In this document: piece by piece, positions 36,080 through 46,809 of the stretch
Numbering within the stretch: position 1 is the stretch's first letter
Layout: each line of letters opens with the position of its first letter
Origin: Gnetum montanum
Lineage: Eukaryota > Streptophyta > Gnetopsida > Gnetales > Gnetaceae
Direction: 5' to 3'
Length of the DNA: 62,407 bases
NCBI GenBank assembly: GCA_015680685.1
Contig: MNCI01015912.1
Location: forward strand, 8,871-71,277
The notes under the pieces: model-generated
Database searches by the model: none
What the model saw: the letters and a program-made list of their open reading frames with translations, nothing else
Told to the model about the DNA's origin: nothing
Made by a program: the position numbers and the translations under genes

Positions 36080-37673
36080 TGTGACCAAAAACATTGGTGG
36101 CTGGAAACACTAAGAGGTTTTTAGGTGAATAGTTTTAACCCTGAATCCATGCGAGGTCCATGCTAGATAAAATGGAAATAGGGAACTCTAAAAAGTCTAG
36201 TTGATCAGACAGGGACTTAATTGGTGTAACTTAACCTTTTGTAAACATTATTTTAAGTGTGGAACACACGAGATTTAACTGATAATCAATAAATGCAATG
36301 CTAGAGAAAATGATTCCAAATAATGATGACAATAAAGAAATAATAGAGTAACCGGGATAAGAAAATGCACCACAGTAATGTCGCAGGTTGAATTCTCTTC
36401 TTTTCTTGAAAATGTATAACAAGTTATATCGTGCTGGAGGCACACAAAGAGTTTAGGAATGACTGGAATGCTTGAAATGCCTCAACTATGTTTTCAAGTA
36501 CAAGCTTAAGAGCCAATAGTACAAAGTGCCAAAAAGCAAAAAGCTAATGCCAAGTGCCAATGCTAAAAGTGCCAACTACCGAAATTTTCCAACCAAGGGG
36601 ATTCTCAATTTTCCAATCAAGTAAGTTCTCAATTTGCCAACTGCTAAAATTATTCAACCTTTTGAATTGCTAATTTGCCAACCCTTTGAATGTTGCTCAT
36701 TGGGGTATTTATAGGACCAGGAGCACATGAGAAATGAGGCTTGGATGACACATGTCCTGGACCCATGAAATGCTGATGTGTCCATACTGCATGAACATGC
36801 AAAGCCGGTCATGAACTTGTCATGTTGTAATTATGCTATCGAAAATGGAGATGCTGGAATCAAATATGCCAACAATGCAGATGAGGAATGAGGCACACTG
36901 AAGTAGTGTAGCTGCCTACTACACTATGCTATGCTATGTAGCATAGCATGTTGGCGTAATGTAGCTTCTTGCTACATTGTGCTATGTTGTGATATGCTAT
37001 GTAGTGTAGCATAACGTATCCATTAGTTTGAAAAAGAAATTTGTGTTGAAGTCAACTGCATTTGCTAGAAGATTTGGCGCACATCAGGTCAACTTTTGTA
37101 GCACTTTGTTTGATTTGCATCTTTGCTATGCTACGCTACGCTACATAGTGTAGCAGTTGGCTTCATTTGCGACCCGTGTTGAAATTGCAAATACTTTGTT
37201 GGAGCTTTGATTATGCTAACAATAGTAACTTTCACCTTTTGTGAAGGGAAGCTTTTGAACTTGCTAAACTTGCATTTGAGATGCTCATTGCCGCTTTTGA
37301 ATCATCACTACGCTATGCTACGCTATGTAGTGTAGCACACCGTAGCAACTAGTGTATCCTAATTTTTGCTAAATCTACGAATTTCTAGTAAAAGGGTTTT
37401 TTGCCAAAGGACTTGAATTCGAAAAAGGAAACTTGTTTTGAAGGCCAGAGTGCTTGTCGAGTGCAATTGGAATCACTAGGTAAGCTAGGCCTTTCTATTT
37501 TTCCTTTTCTACGCTATGCTATGTTGCATAGCATAGCACCTTGTTCTGCAATAGTTTGGTTTCCTGAGAAACTATCTTCGGAGGCCTACTATGCTACATA
37601 GTGTAGCATACTGTAGCAAAATTCTTCATTAGAAAACTTGTCAAACTGTTTAGAACATCCTGAGCACCATCGA
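36080..37673 (-). mobile_element. 3' LTR of element E4 (left piece, split by E3)
   Basis: Starts tgtgaccaaaaacattgg, matching other LTR starts, and inserted into E1's antisense gene (left 5 bases ATTGG). TATA (gtatttatagg) at 36705-36715. The U3 (about 36900-37620) repeats words such as gctatgctacgctatgtag, with many short palindromes of tatgctacgcta type. The LTR is broken at 37673 by E3 and resumes at 57758, ending at 58000 just before a polypurine tract. Total about 1.84 kb. Confidence 0.75.
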
Positions 37674-39342
37674 TGTACTGACCTAAATTGTCAATGTAAG
37701 GTTGGAAGGGAAGCAAACACCGAAAGATCGTCGGGCAGACACAACTGACCCTACCTTTGTGCAAGGGCAAGCTAGAAAGGTAAACATAGGTAGAGTGCCT
37801 TGGATGGTCTGCACACAAATCAACCAAGGACTTCCCTAAGCGTAAACTACGGCTTGCACTGGGGTTATCGTAACTAAAGCTTTAAAACATAAATAGTGCG
37901 CATGAAATGTAAACAGAAACGTATGCAGGTATCATAAACAAAACATAAACTGAATGTAAAATAGAGTAAATATAATAATGGCTGGCAAATAGAACTGTAT
38001 TGTATTTCTTAGAAAAGATGTGCATTGGTCAAAGCGTAGCTGCATGTGTGGATGGCAGGTCAAGCACCAAGCCTCGCGCGATGTGATGTGTTTCAGAAGT
38101 GCTTGGATGCTAGGAGTTAGAGTGTGCCAAGCACCCAAGGATTATTACTCTAATTTTCCTAAGCCATTTAACTTAAAAATTTCCAACCCTATTTATGTGA
38201 ATTGACAGGATATTTATAGGGTATGGTCAGGCTTGGTTGCAGAATTCAAGAATGGAATCAATGGCTGAGAGATGAGAGGAAAGTGGATCTTGTGACACAT
38301 GTTCGATGGACAGTTGTGCATGATTTGGATGTGTGTTAGCAAGCTATGTTCTAGACTAGGTGCATTGAATCTTACAACATGTGGCTTACTCAAGCCCATG
38401 AAAGTACATACAATTTAGAATGTGAGGGCTAGGCAAGCCCAGAAATGAAAATTTACAATGGAATCAAGAGAAATTGACTTTGGCTCACTTGAAACTTCTG
38501 GATCTTTGGTTTGGCCACTACAGGATGTTGATTTGGGTGGCTCCATGGCTATTTGAGGATTTTCTTCCTAACAAGAATTTCCAGCGTGAGTTGAGTTTGC
38601 CTCAGCGTGACTTGAGCATGCGTGCGTGACACTCACACTACACTCACGCTGCAGCGTGACCTCAGCATGAGTGAATAAAAACTTGCAATTTTTAACCAAA
38701 TTTTGGAAATTTGAAGCTTGATTCTTGAAGTGCAAGGATTGCCTAACTATAGCCTAAAAGTGCCTTGTTTTGAGCTATTTATGGTAAGTCATGCTGGAGT
38801 TACACTGTAGTGTGCCTACAGTGTGACATGCATCATGCCCACAGCATGACATGCAACGTGACATGAATCGAAAATGATGTACTTTGCTTGAAATTGTGAT
38901 TTTAAAGCTTGATTCTAGTTAAGTGATTTGAAATCTAGAATTTGAGCCTAGATGTGACTTGTTTGGAACCATTTTGAGTAGGTCACGCTATATGTCACGT
39001 TGAAGCATGACATGTAGCATGACATGCAACGTGACATGTGAAATCTTGGATAAACTTGCAATTTTGAGTTGGAATTTGGCATTCTAGAAGTTGGAACTGA
39101 AGCTGTCAAGGATGTGCTCTAAGGATAACCTGCATGCTATAGATCAAGTTGTTTTGGCTCAGTTTTGAGACTCTAAGAATTGGTCATGCTATGGGCAAGC
39201 TTCCAACTTGATGGGATGAGCAAGTTGGCTTGATTTAGATAAGCATGGTTTTCACGCCTTAGCCAAATTTTGCCTCTTGAAAGCTTGAAAGGGCTTGAGT
39301 TATTTTATTCCAAAGTGTTAGGTCGAAATTAGTGGTGTTTCA
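37674..39342 (-). mobile_element. 3' LTR of E3
   Basis: Starts tgtactgacctaaattg and ends agtggtgtttca. TATA at 38210-38221 (atatttataggg). The U3 (38580-39010) is dense in the word cagcgtgac and variants (cagcatgac, caacgtgac), some as inverted pairs such as actcacgctgcagcgtgac at 38642-38660. Confidence 0.88.
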
Positions 39343-39415
39343 TTGGCCCCTCTTTGTTGACATCTGGAGGAATCTGCCCAAGAGGCATCGACAAAGAAAT
39401 GAAAAACACCATGAA
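39343..39415 (-). other. Polypurine tract and junction inverted repeat of E3
   Basis: Minus strand AAAGAGGGGCCAA abuts the LTR start TGAAACACC. Plus-strand arms cctctttgttgac and gcatcgacaaagaaatg, then aaaacacc, pair with each other and with the LTR end. This is the best preserved copy of the junction hairpin. Confidence 0.75.
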
Positions 39416-41210
39416 CAAAAAAATACCAAACATTATCCATCGGCCCTTGGTCGGACGTCATCGCACCATTTTGAAAAGTAGATGGGATTGAGGGAATGTG
39501 GTTCAAGATGCAAGGGAATTGGTTGTAAACAAGGAAGCCAGTAGGTTAAGGACCATGATTGCTACCGAGATTGTGGGAGAGGAAGTGCTCTCACGTGAAT
39601 GAGCTACATCCTTGGTCCTTGTCAATGGCCAATGTTTAGCAGACTTGGAGCCAAGACATAGGAGATGCATTCTCTGGAGAAATGGGACTCTTATAGAGTT
39701 TGTATGGGACCCGTTGTAAATAGCCAAAGCCACGTGATGGTGTGTAACATGGTCTCTTTGAGGCATAAGTGTAACTATTTTTCAAGAGAATTTCCTTCTT
39801 TCCTGGGCTTGTATGAGAATAGCCAATAGTATTTTGTTTATGATGTCAATGGGGTCATGAAAACCTTTTCTGTGCATTTTTCTCTTTAATCTATTTGTTC
39901 TTTTTATTTTTTGTTTGTTTCTCTTTTCTTTTGTTTTTGTTTTATTTTGTCTTTTCCTTTTCTTTTATTTTTTATTTTCTCTATCTTTTTGAAAGAGCTT
40001 GCTTTCTGTGCTATGCTCATGTTTGAGCACTTGCATTTTGCATCATGTACTATGTACTATGTTTTGCATCACAACAACTTAGAGAGTCATAGTGTGCAAT
40101 AGTGTGTCAAGAGTTTTGAACTAAGTGGAATGTATCTAGGGGTGTAATTCAATAGGAAAATTACGACATGATGGGAAAATAGGGAATGTATCAGGAGTTG
40201 GGAATGTACTTATGAACAGATTGATAATCCTAGTTATGTGCGTCAGGAAGAATGTGATACCTTATGGTCACAATGAAGTGCACTTATGTATGAACACCTC
40301 AGGAGTGTCATCCTGCAAACACAAATTCCAAGAAGACAAGAAAAACACAAATGAATCTGTTAACTAAGCACTTTAAACCAGAAGATGGAGTCACCACGTG
40401 CATTTTTCAAAGCAAATAGAATCATGAACAACATCAACTTCATTTGTGTCCATGTGCATCAAGTCTTTGGGAAACATGTACACCGAATTGTAATAGCATA
40501 TATTTTCAAACTTTGCCTGGTCATCGATGACGTTGCTAGTTTATAGTCTTAGTGGACTATTGTGAATTAGTTTCATGTCATAACCCTTTGGATGGTGACA
40601 GTTTAATGTTGTAGTGGACATTGTGCTACTAGTTTATAGTCATAGAGGACTATAAAGAGGCAAACCAGTTTATAGTCTTAGTGGACTCTAGGTGCTAGTT
40701 TTATGTCATGGTAGATAAAAGATGGTAGTTTTAGTGTCATACCAGAGAGAGCTTTATGGTGTTAGTTTAATATCATGATTTAGGACATTTTGTGGTATCA
40801 TTTTTAAGTCATGATGTTAGGAATTTTTTGTGGTATCAGTATTAAGTCATGATGCCAGGACTTTTCTGTGGTATCAATTTTAAGTCATGATGCTAGGACT
40901 TTTCTATGGTATCAATTTTAAGTCATGATGCCAGGACTATTCTCTGGTATCAGTTTTAAGTCATGATGCCAAGACTTTTCTGTGGTATTAGTTTTAAGTC
41001 ATGATGCTAGGAATTTTCTGTGATATCAGTTTTAAGTCATGATGCCAGGACGTTTCTGTGGTATTAGTTTTAGGTCATGATGCTAGGAAATTTTTATGGT
41101 ATCAGTTTTAAGTCATGATGCTAGGAATTTTCTATGGTATTAGTTTTAAGTCATGATGCAAGGACTTTGACATACCTTAAGTTTATCAGACATAGTACCG
41201 TTTTAGGTAC
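39416..41210 (-). repeat. 3' untranslated region of E3 with T-rich tract and hairpin repeats
   Basis: A T-rich tract (A-rich in the transcript) is at 39890-39990. Hairpin repeats run 40520-41170. Early ones have perfect stems, atagtc..gactat (40543-40560) and tatagtc..gactata (40635-40654). From about 40740 they become a regular tandem array of ~39-bp units, ttttaagtcatgatgctagg plus acttttctgtggtatca, about ten copies. Integrase begins right after. Confidence 0.75.
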
Positions 41211-42330
41211 AAGTGATTTGTAGGATTAGCAAACTCATTCTCATTCATATCAGTAAGTTTGAATGCTCCATTATTGTACACCTTAGTGATAAGTAAGGCC
41301 CTCCCCAGGTTGCTAAGAATTTATTTGAGTGTTCATATATGGCTTTAAGGACTAAGTCTCCTTCTTTGATCAGGCGCTTGTGCAAATCGTGTTTGTGTCA
41401 TTGCCGTTGTTGTCTCTGGTATCATTCAATGCATTCACACACATTCCTTCTCTACTGAGTCAAGGTTAGCGATGCACAATTCATTGTTTTGACTTTCATC
41501 GAGGAGGCCAGAGAGAGCTATCTGCAATGAAGGAACCTACAATTATAAAGGTAAAACAGCTTCAAATCCTTACACAAGACTAAAGGGAGTTTTACCTATA
41601 AATGTTCAGAGTGTTGTTTTGTATGTCCATAATACGTACACTAATTGTTCATGCCATCATTTCTTACTCTGATTTAGCATCCTTTTGAGCACCATGATGA
41701 TAGTTTTTTTTGTAGCCTCCACTTGACCATTGCTCTATGGGTAGTAAGGTGATGAAAATGCATGTTTAATGCTTAGACTTTTACAGAAGCTTTTAGTATT
41801 TGCACTGCTGAACTGTGGCCCATTATCGGTAACGATGGTCATTGGAATACCAAAATGGGTCATGATATTTTCCAATATGAAAGTGCAAATGTGTTTTGAA
41901 GTGGTCTTCCTAAGGGTAATAGCTTCTACCCATTTTGTGAAATATTTAGTTGCAGTGATAGTAAAGCTATGTGTTGCAGAGGACAATGGTGTTATCGATC
42001 CAATTAAGTCTAATCCCAATTTTTGTAATGGCCATGTGATTTGTGCTATATGCAATTTGTTAGGTGGCACGTGTATTAAATTACCATGCTTTTGGCAAAT
42101 GTCACATGTTCTGACCTTGGATATGTAATCGTACTCCATGTGTGGCCAATAGTAGCCTAAGCACCTAATCTTTGTTGCCATTGCTTTAGGTGCAATGTGT
42201 CCTCCATAAAGTCCTTCGTGAACTTTTTCTACGACGTCTGACCATTGATGCTACTAACACACATCAACAGAATGCCTTCATAGGATTTGTGACACAAGGT
42301 GTCTCCTATTAATACATATTGCCGAGAGCA
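41211..42330 (-). pseudogene. Integrase of E3
   Basis: The frame at 41735-42181 (148 codons) holds CDICQKHG of the zinc-binding end, GLDLIGSITP with the first catalytic Asp, FTKWVEA, FGIPMTIVTDNGPQF with the second Asp, and, after one stop (SPYYP*), GQVEAT with the catalytic Glu. The C-terminal GDLVLK..NWEG..NGAFKLTDMNENEFA-type module ends near 41215. All D,D,E residues are kept, and few mutations separate it from an intact frame. It would insert element DNA into the nuclear genome. Confidence 0.85.
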
Positions 42331-43075
42331 TTTTCACATGACGTCCTTTTGAGCATTTGTCAAGTGTTGTGGTGGTTCACCTCTTAGAAGGTACTCTTTT
42401 ATGTCATCGTACCATTGTATTACGTGTGTTGTGCTAACGGATGCTATAGGCATTTCGTCACACATGTTAATTATAGGTTTAGCACAACTTGTTATAGAGC
42501 TTTGCAACACATGGAACATTTTGGGTGTCATGTTTAAGGCTAGTGTGGCAAGTGCATTAGAAATTGTGTTTTCACATCTAGGGACATGTTGTATATCCAC
42601 TTCTACTAGTTGCCTCATCAAATGTTTGGTCAAATCACAATATAGTTGCAAATGGAGAGCTTTGCATGTGTAAAACTTAGTGACTTGATTAATAACTAGT
42701 TGTGAATCACCTCGAACTACAAGACATGAGATTCCTGAAGTTAATGCTACTTGAAGACCTTGAAGAAGACCTTCATATTTTGCCATGTTATTGGTGCAAG
42801 GAAAGGTTAATCGGTAGGCAAAGGATTGGATTTCTCTAGAGGGGTAACTTAAAATGACCACAACACTTCCTCCCTAGGAGGTTGAAGCTCCATTGAAATA
42901 GAGGATTGCTTCATAGTTATTAGGTACGGTGTCTATACTATTAACATTTTCATCTACGAATTTGGGGTTTATTGTTGCTTGATTGTGCATTGGCAAGATG
43001 GCTAATTGTGTGACTATTGCTTGACCGTTTGTGGAAGATTGAGCGACATATTGTAAGTCAAATTCTATGATCATT
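42331..43075 (-). pseudogene. Archaeal-type RNase H of E3
   Basis: The frame 42334-42861 (175 codons) has YRLTFPCTNNMAKYEGL, LVVRGDSQLVINQV, HVPRCENTISNALATLA. The piece upstream (42874-43074) has YFNGASTS, where the usual first Asp is Asn. One stop separates the two frames. Having a second RNase H of this form after the gypsy RNase H is a mark of the Tat lineage. The C-terminal part is a linker to integrase with YDDIKEYLLRGEPP. Confidence 0.85.
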
Positions 43076-43440
43076 GCTTTCCACCTAGCTATCCTATTTG
43101 ACTCATAGATGTTATTAGTGATGGCATGGAGTACATTATCCTTGCAAATGATGTAAACCTGATTATGGAAGAGATAATGTTGCCATTTCTTAAAGGGGAA
43201 GATGAGGGCAAGACATGATTTCTCTATGTCTTTGTATCATTAATCATAGGTGATTAATGCATGGCTTAGGTAATATACAAGGATTTCAACTCCATCCTCA
43301 CGTTTTTGACAAAGCATCGATGTAATGGAGGAATCAGAAGTTGCAAGGTAGATGTAGAAAGGTTTATCACTTTGTGGAGGATAAACAATTGGTAGTTGAG
43401 CCAACTCTTGTTTTATGTTCTCGAACACTTCTTGGCATTG
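43076..43440 (-). pseudogene. Gypsy-type RNase H of E3
   Basis: The frame 43240-43428 reads DKPFYIYLATSDSSITSML, CQKREDGVEIL and VYYLSHAL, the first part of the RNase H that follows RT in Ty3/gypsy pol. The rest (about 43090-43240) is present but broken by stops. It lies between RT and the second RNase H. Confidence 0.75.
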
Positions 43441-44220
43441 TTGAGTCCATTGGAAATGTACATTCTTTCATAATAGATGTTGCATGGGACTCAACTTATC
43501 CATTAGCCTTTCGATAAAGCATCTTATGAATTGTAGTCTACCTTGGAGGCCATGTAGTTTGATGAGGTTTCTTGGTGGTTGCATATTGGTTATTGCTTTG
43601 ACCTTATTAGGGTCTAACCATATCCCTATTTCGGAGACTAGGAAACCAAGCATTTTTTCTATTTTGATGCCAAAGACACATTTCTTTGGATTGAGTCTAA
43701 GGTCATATTTGAGACAACGTTTAAGTACTAAGTCTAGATCTTTTGCATGTTGTTCAGTTGTTTTAGTTTTGACTGCAATATCGTCAACATAATCATTGAG
43801 CAAATTGAGCATGTAATCACTGAATATATATGTCATTGCTTGTTGATATGTAGCTCCTATGTTTTAAAGGCCAAATTGCATCATAGTATAATAGAATGTA
43901 CCCCAAGGTGTCATGAAAGTTGTTCTAAGTTGATGTTCCAGATTGATTCTTATTTGGTTGTACCCTGAAAATCCATCCATAAAGGACAATATTGCATGCC
44001 CATTAGTTGTGTCAATAAGTTGATCAATGCTAGGTAACGAGAAATCATCCTTTATAGCGGCTGTGTTAAGGTCACAGAAATCAATGCATATGCATATATT
44101 ATCATTCTTCTTAGGGACTACAACAATGTTTGATACCCAATTGAAATAATCAATAGCCCAGATGAAGTTAGCTTGGTAGAGTTTTGTGATTTCAGCATGG
44201 ACGACTAATGCTACCTCGGG
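43441..44220 (-). pseudogene. Reverse transcriptase of E3
   Basis: The frame 43468-43836 holds the catalytic YVDDIAV (43780-43795, both Asp kept), then LRLNPKKCVFG and LGFLVSEIGI of the palm and thumb. The segment 43837-44220 encodes the fingers and palm with SFMDGFSGYNQI and GTFYYTM but is broken by a stop near 43866. It copies element RNA into DNA in intact relatives. It is the only RT in the window with an intact YVDD box. Confidence 0.85.
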
Positions 44221-44652
44221 TTTGACCTTTCATTCTTTTTGTTTTACTGGTTTGATTTTTTCATCGAGAATGATGTTATGTTGGATGATCCGGGGGTCTA
44301 ATATTGGCATGTCTTTGTATGACCATGTGAACATTTTTATGTTATCTTTTAACACCTGAGTGATACCACCTACGAGTTGTGAGTCTAGTAAGGCACTTAA
44401 TTTTAATGTTCTGGTTTCGCCATTGATCATGGTAATAGGGATTTCAACTAGAGGATCTTCAGTGATATTATCAGCTTCTAGATTTAGAGTTTTAGTCACG
44501 TTTTTAGGCCAATCTATTGTTTCTTGAGTGGAGGCTATTAAATCAGTATAGGTGGATGGATTTAAATCCAAGGATTCTGGGTTGATTGCTCTTTCTACCT
44601 CCCCATATGGTCTAGTGAGAGACAGTGTTGAGAGGATGTTCTTGGTGGCCAT
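44221..44652 (-). pseudogene. N-terminal part of pol, E3
   Basis: The 140-codon frame 44230-44652 starts with an ATG at 44652 and runs toward RT. Shared with E0 and E1: IDWPKNVTKTLNLEADNIT, EIPITMINGE, LKLSALLDSQLV, FTWSYKDMP. The last is the conserved lead-in to RT fingers. That pol seems to start here with its own ATG, far from gag and separated from it by the antisense gene, suggests a separate or spliced transcript. Confidence 0.7.
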
Positions 44653-44759
44653 GTGCTTGCTCTTGCCAATTTAAAATGGGAGCAGAGTAAGAGACACCCT
44701 GTTCGTGAAGGAGTTACTAAATATAAGTGAACTATGTACTAACAAAAATTTGGCGATGC

Positions 44760-45010
44760 GGTGATAGTCATGGTAGTTTAAAGCCATGGAAGTTTAAGGC
44801 CGTACTAGGCCATATGGCATTTTAAGGCCGTATCGGGCCAGATGGTAGTTTAAGGCCGTACCGGGCCATATGGGATTTTAATGTCGTACTGGGCCATATG
44901 GCATTTTAAGGCCGTACCAGGCCAGATGGTAGTTTAAGGCTGTATTGGGCCATATGGCATTTGAAGGCTGTACTAGGCCAGATGCCCATTAAAGGCCATA
45001 CCGAGCCATA
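44760..45010 (-). repeat. Hairpin repeat array (~30-bp units) upstream of pol in E3
   Basis: About eight units of ttaaggccgtaccgggcc followed by atatggcatt. Each can pair GGCC with GGCC around a six-base loop (for example 44854-44867). The unit shares the tttaagg lead of the 3' region repeats but with a different stem sequence. Confidence 0.85.
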
Positions 45011-45601
45011 TGTTGACGTGTCATTTGCATCATTTTTGAATTTTTACTTTTAAATTTGAGTGAACAATAAGTTTAGGAATTTCAAAGTTTTATGAATTTT
45101 ATGTGCATCATTACACATTTATAGACGTTCCTACATGTTTATTGTTGTTGTTGATTTTTTTGTGTAAGAAAAATTTTGGGCCTCATCTCTAGAGGCTGGA
45201 ATAATGAGGGATGTAGGCCAACATGCAACACAAATGAAAACAAATTTAAAAAAATAAAGCAAATATAAAGTGAGAGAAAAATAAAGTAAAACAAAAGGAG
45301 ATAAAAATAGAATGTGTTGGGTTTAAAGAGGAGATTTTGGATTGGAGGAAGAGTAGTTTGTGTTAGCGTGACTTCTTGATTGCAGCATGACTTAGGAGTG
45401 CAACATGAGCTACAACATCAGTGTGACTTGCCATCAACAACGTTAGCATGTATAAGGCAACATAAAGGATAAGGGTAGGGGAAAGGCAAGTCAAGACAAG
45501 GGGAAGAGGTAGGTGGATTTGAAATTTGTAGAGGAGAGCAAAGAGCTTCTCTAGCATCTTCCCTAAGCCAGGATTCCAATGTGGAAGAAGGCTTTGCACG
45601 G
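45011..45601 (+). promoter_or_regulatory. Putative promoter and leader exon of antisense gene, copy 3
   Basis: A TATA-like gataaaaatag is near 45299-45309. The following stretch contains several cagcatgac-type words (45366-45440) shared with the E3 LTR U3. A good donor site, cacgg|gtaagt, is at 45601/45602, which would open an intron closing at the acceptor 46806-46807. No open frame in the exon is supported, so it is probably untranslated. Confidence 0.45.
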
Positions 45602-46809
45602 GTAAGTTTGTTTCTCCAATTTTTCTCTCGTGGAAGCATTACCTAGGGTAGAACTTTGGTTGTGATTTGGGCTTTGGGGTTTCTAGAATCGTGGGGGTTT
45701 TTGATTTTTTTAGGGTTTATGGACTTTTCTTGGTGTGATTTTTACAGGGTTTATGGATGTAACATGAGTGTGGGGAGGAAAGCTTGTCTTTTGAGTCATA
45801 GCTTGAGCTACGTTTGTGAGCTTAGGGTTTGCAGTGTGAGCCCCTTGCCCTTCTTGATAGCTTGACTATCTTGCCCCTTTTTGGCATCTTTGGCAGTGTG
45901 ACTGTGAATTTCAGGGAATGAACAACATGACATTGAATTTTTGGGATAGGGCATGAATAACATGACTTTGGGTTTTTGGGGCAAAATTTTCTAGTTTTGG
46001 AGGGTAGTGTGACTTGTAATTTTTGGATTTCAGTCCTTGGGGAGCATGACTTGCAAATTTTTGAGTTTTTTTAGGGTAGCATGACCTGTAAATTTTGTAT
46101 TTCAGTCCTTGGGCAATGTGACTTGAAAATTTTTGAGCTTTTCCCTAGGGTAGCATGACTTGTAAATTTTTGATTTCAGTCCTTGGGTAGCATGATTTTT
46201 AACCTTCTTAGCAGCATGAATTTAGGCAATGGAAGAGGTGAAACCAGTGTGGACTAACAGGGTTTTTGCTAGAAAAGGCATTGTGGGTGCCTAAGAGAGG
46301 CATCATGAGCGGTTGGCTAGGCCTCGGTGTGAGTTGGGAAGGCATGTTCTCCTTGGAAATATGGTAAGCGGTGTGAATGCAGGGCAAGAGATCTAGGAAG
46401 TTGTAGGTTCCAGCGTGACCTATAATGTGGGACACTAGCATGAGTGTTAGGGATGAAGACNGTAGGGAAGGTTCAACGTGACTTGGTTGTAGGGAAGGTT
46501 CAACATGAGCCATGCATTACTACTGGATACCCATTATTTTCCAATTTTGTGTTTATATTGTTTATCTATTTTCTATGTGTGTTTATGTTTTGCATTTTTT
46601 GTGGGTTTATCGTTGCATAGATTCCAATGTGCCCCAATTAGCATCAGATACACTAAATAGATATTGGTGTTCTTGTCTCATGGGGTGAATCTGTGCGTTC
46701 TAAGTATTTGTTTATGTGATTTCTAGGCCCATGTATTTTTGATCTATTATTAATACTAAATTTTTTTAGTTACTTAATGTTTCTAGCATTGTGTTGGCAA
46801 TGTGCAGGG
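45602..46809 (+). other. Intron 1 of antisense gene, copy 3, with repeated motif
   Basis: From donor gtaagt (45602) to acceptor tgtgcag (46807). At 45890-46510 the word agcatgacttg recurs about every 40-70 bases with ttcagtccttggg and aaatttttga between copies. One undetermined base is at 46461, next to a local repeat of gtagggaaggttcaac. A solo LTR interrupts the intron/exon edge at 46810. Confidence 0.55.

Noticed and set aside
40740-41170. CRISPR-like array (regular ~39-bp repeats)
   Set aside because: Units are contiguous tandem repeats without unique spacers, in a plant retrotransposon 3' region, with no cas genes.
39600-41210. Envelope-like gene between integrase and the 3' LTR
   Set aside because: No frame with a signal peptide or membrane segments is conserved between E0, E1, E3 and E4 there. 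The region holds untranslated repeats.
42401-42673. Plus-strand ORFs opposite integrase and RNase H (for example 41769-42128, 42401-42673, 43484-43792)
   Set aside because: They are mirror frames of pol. The minus strand carries the recognisable domains, and these frames match nothing in the other elements beyond that.
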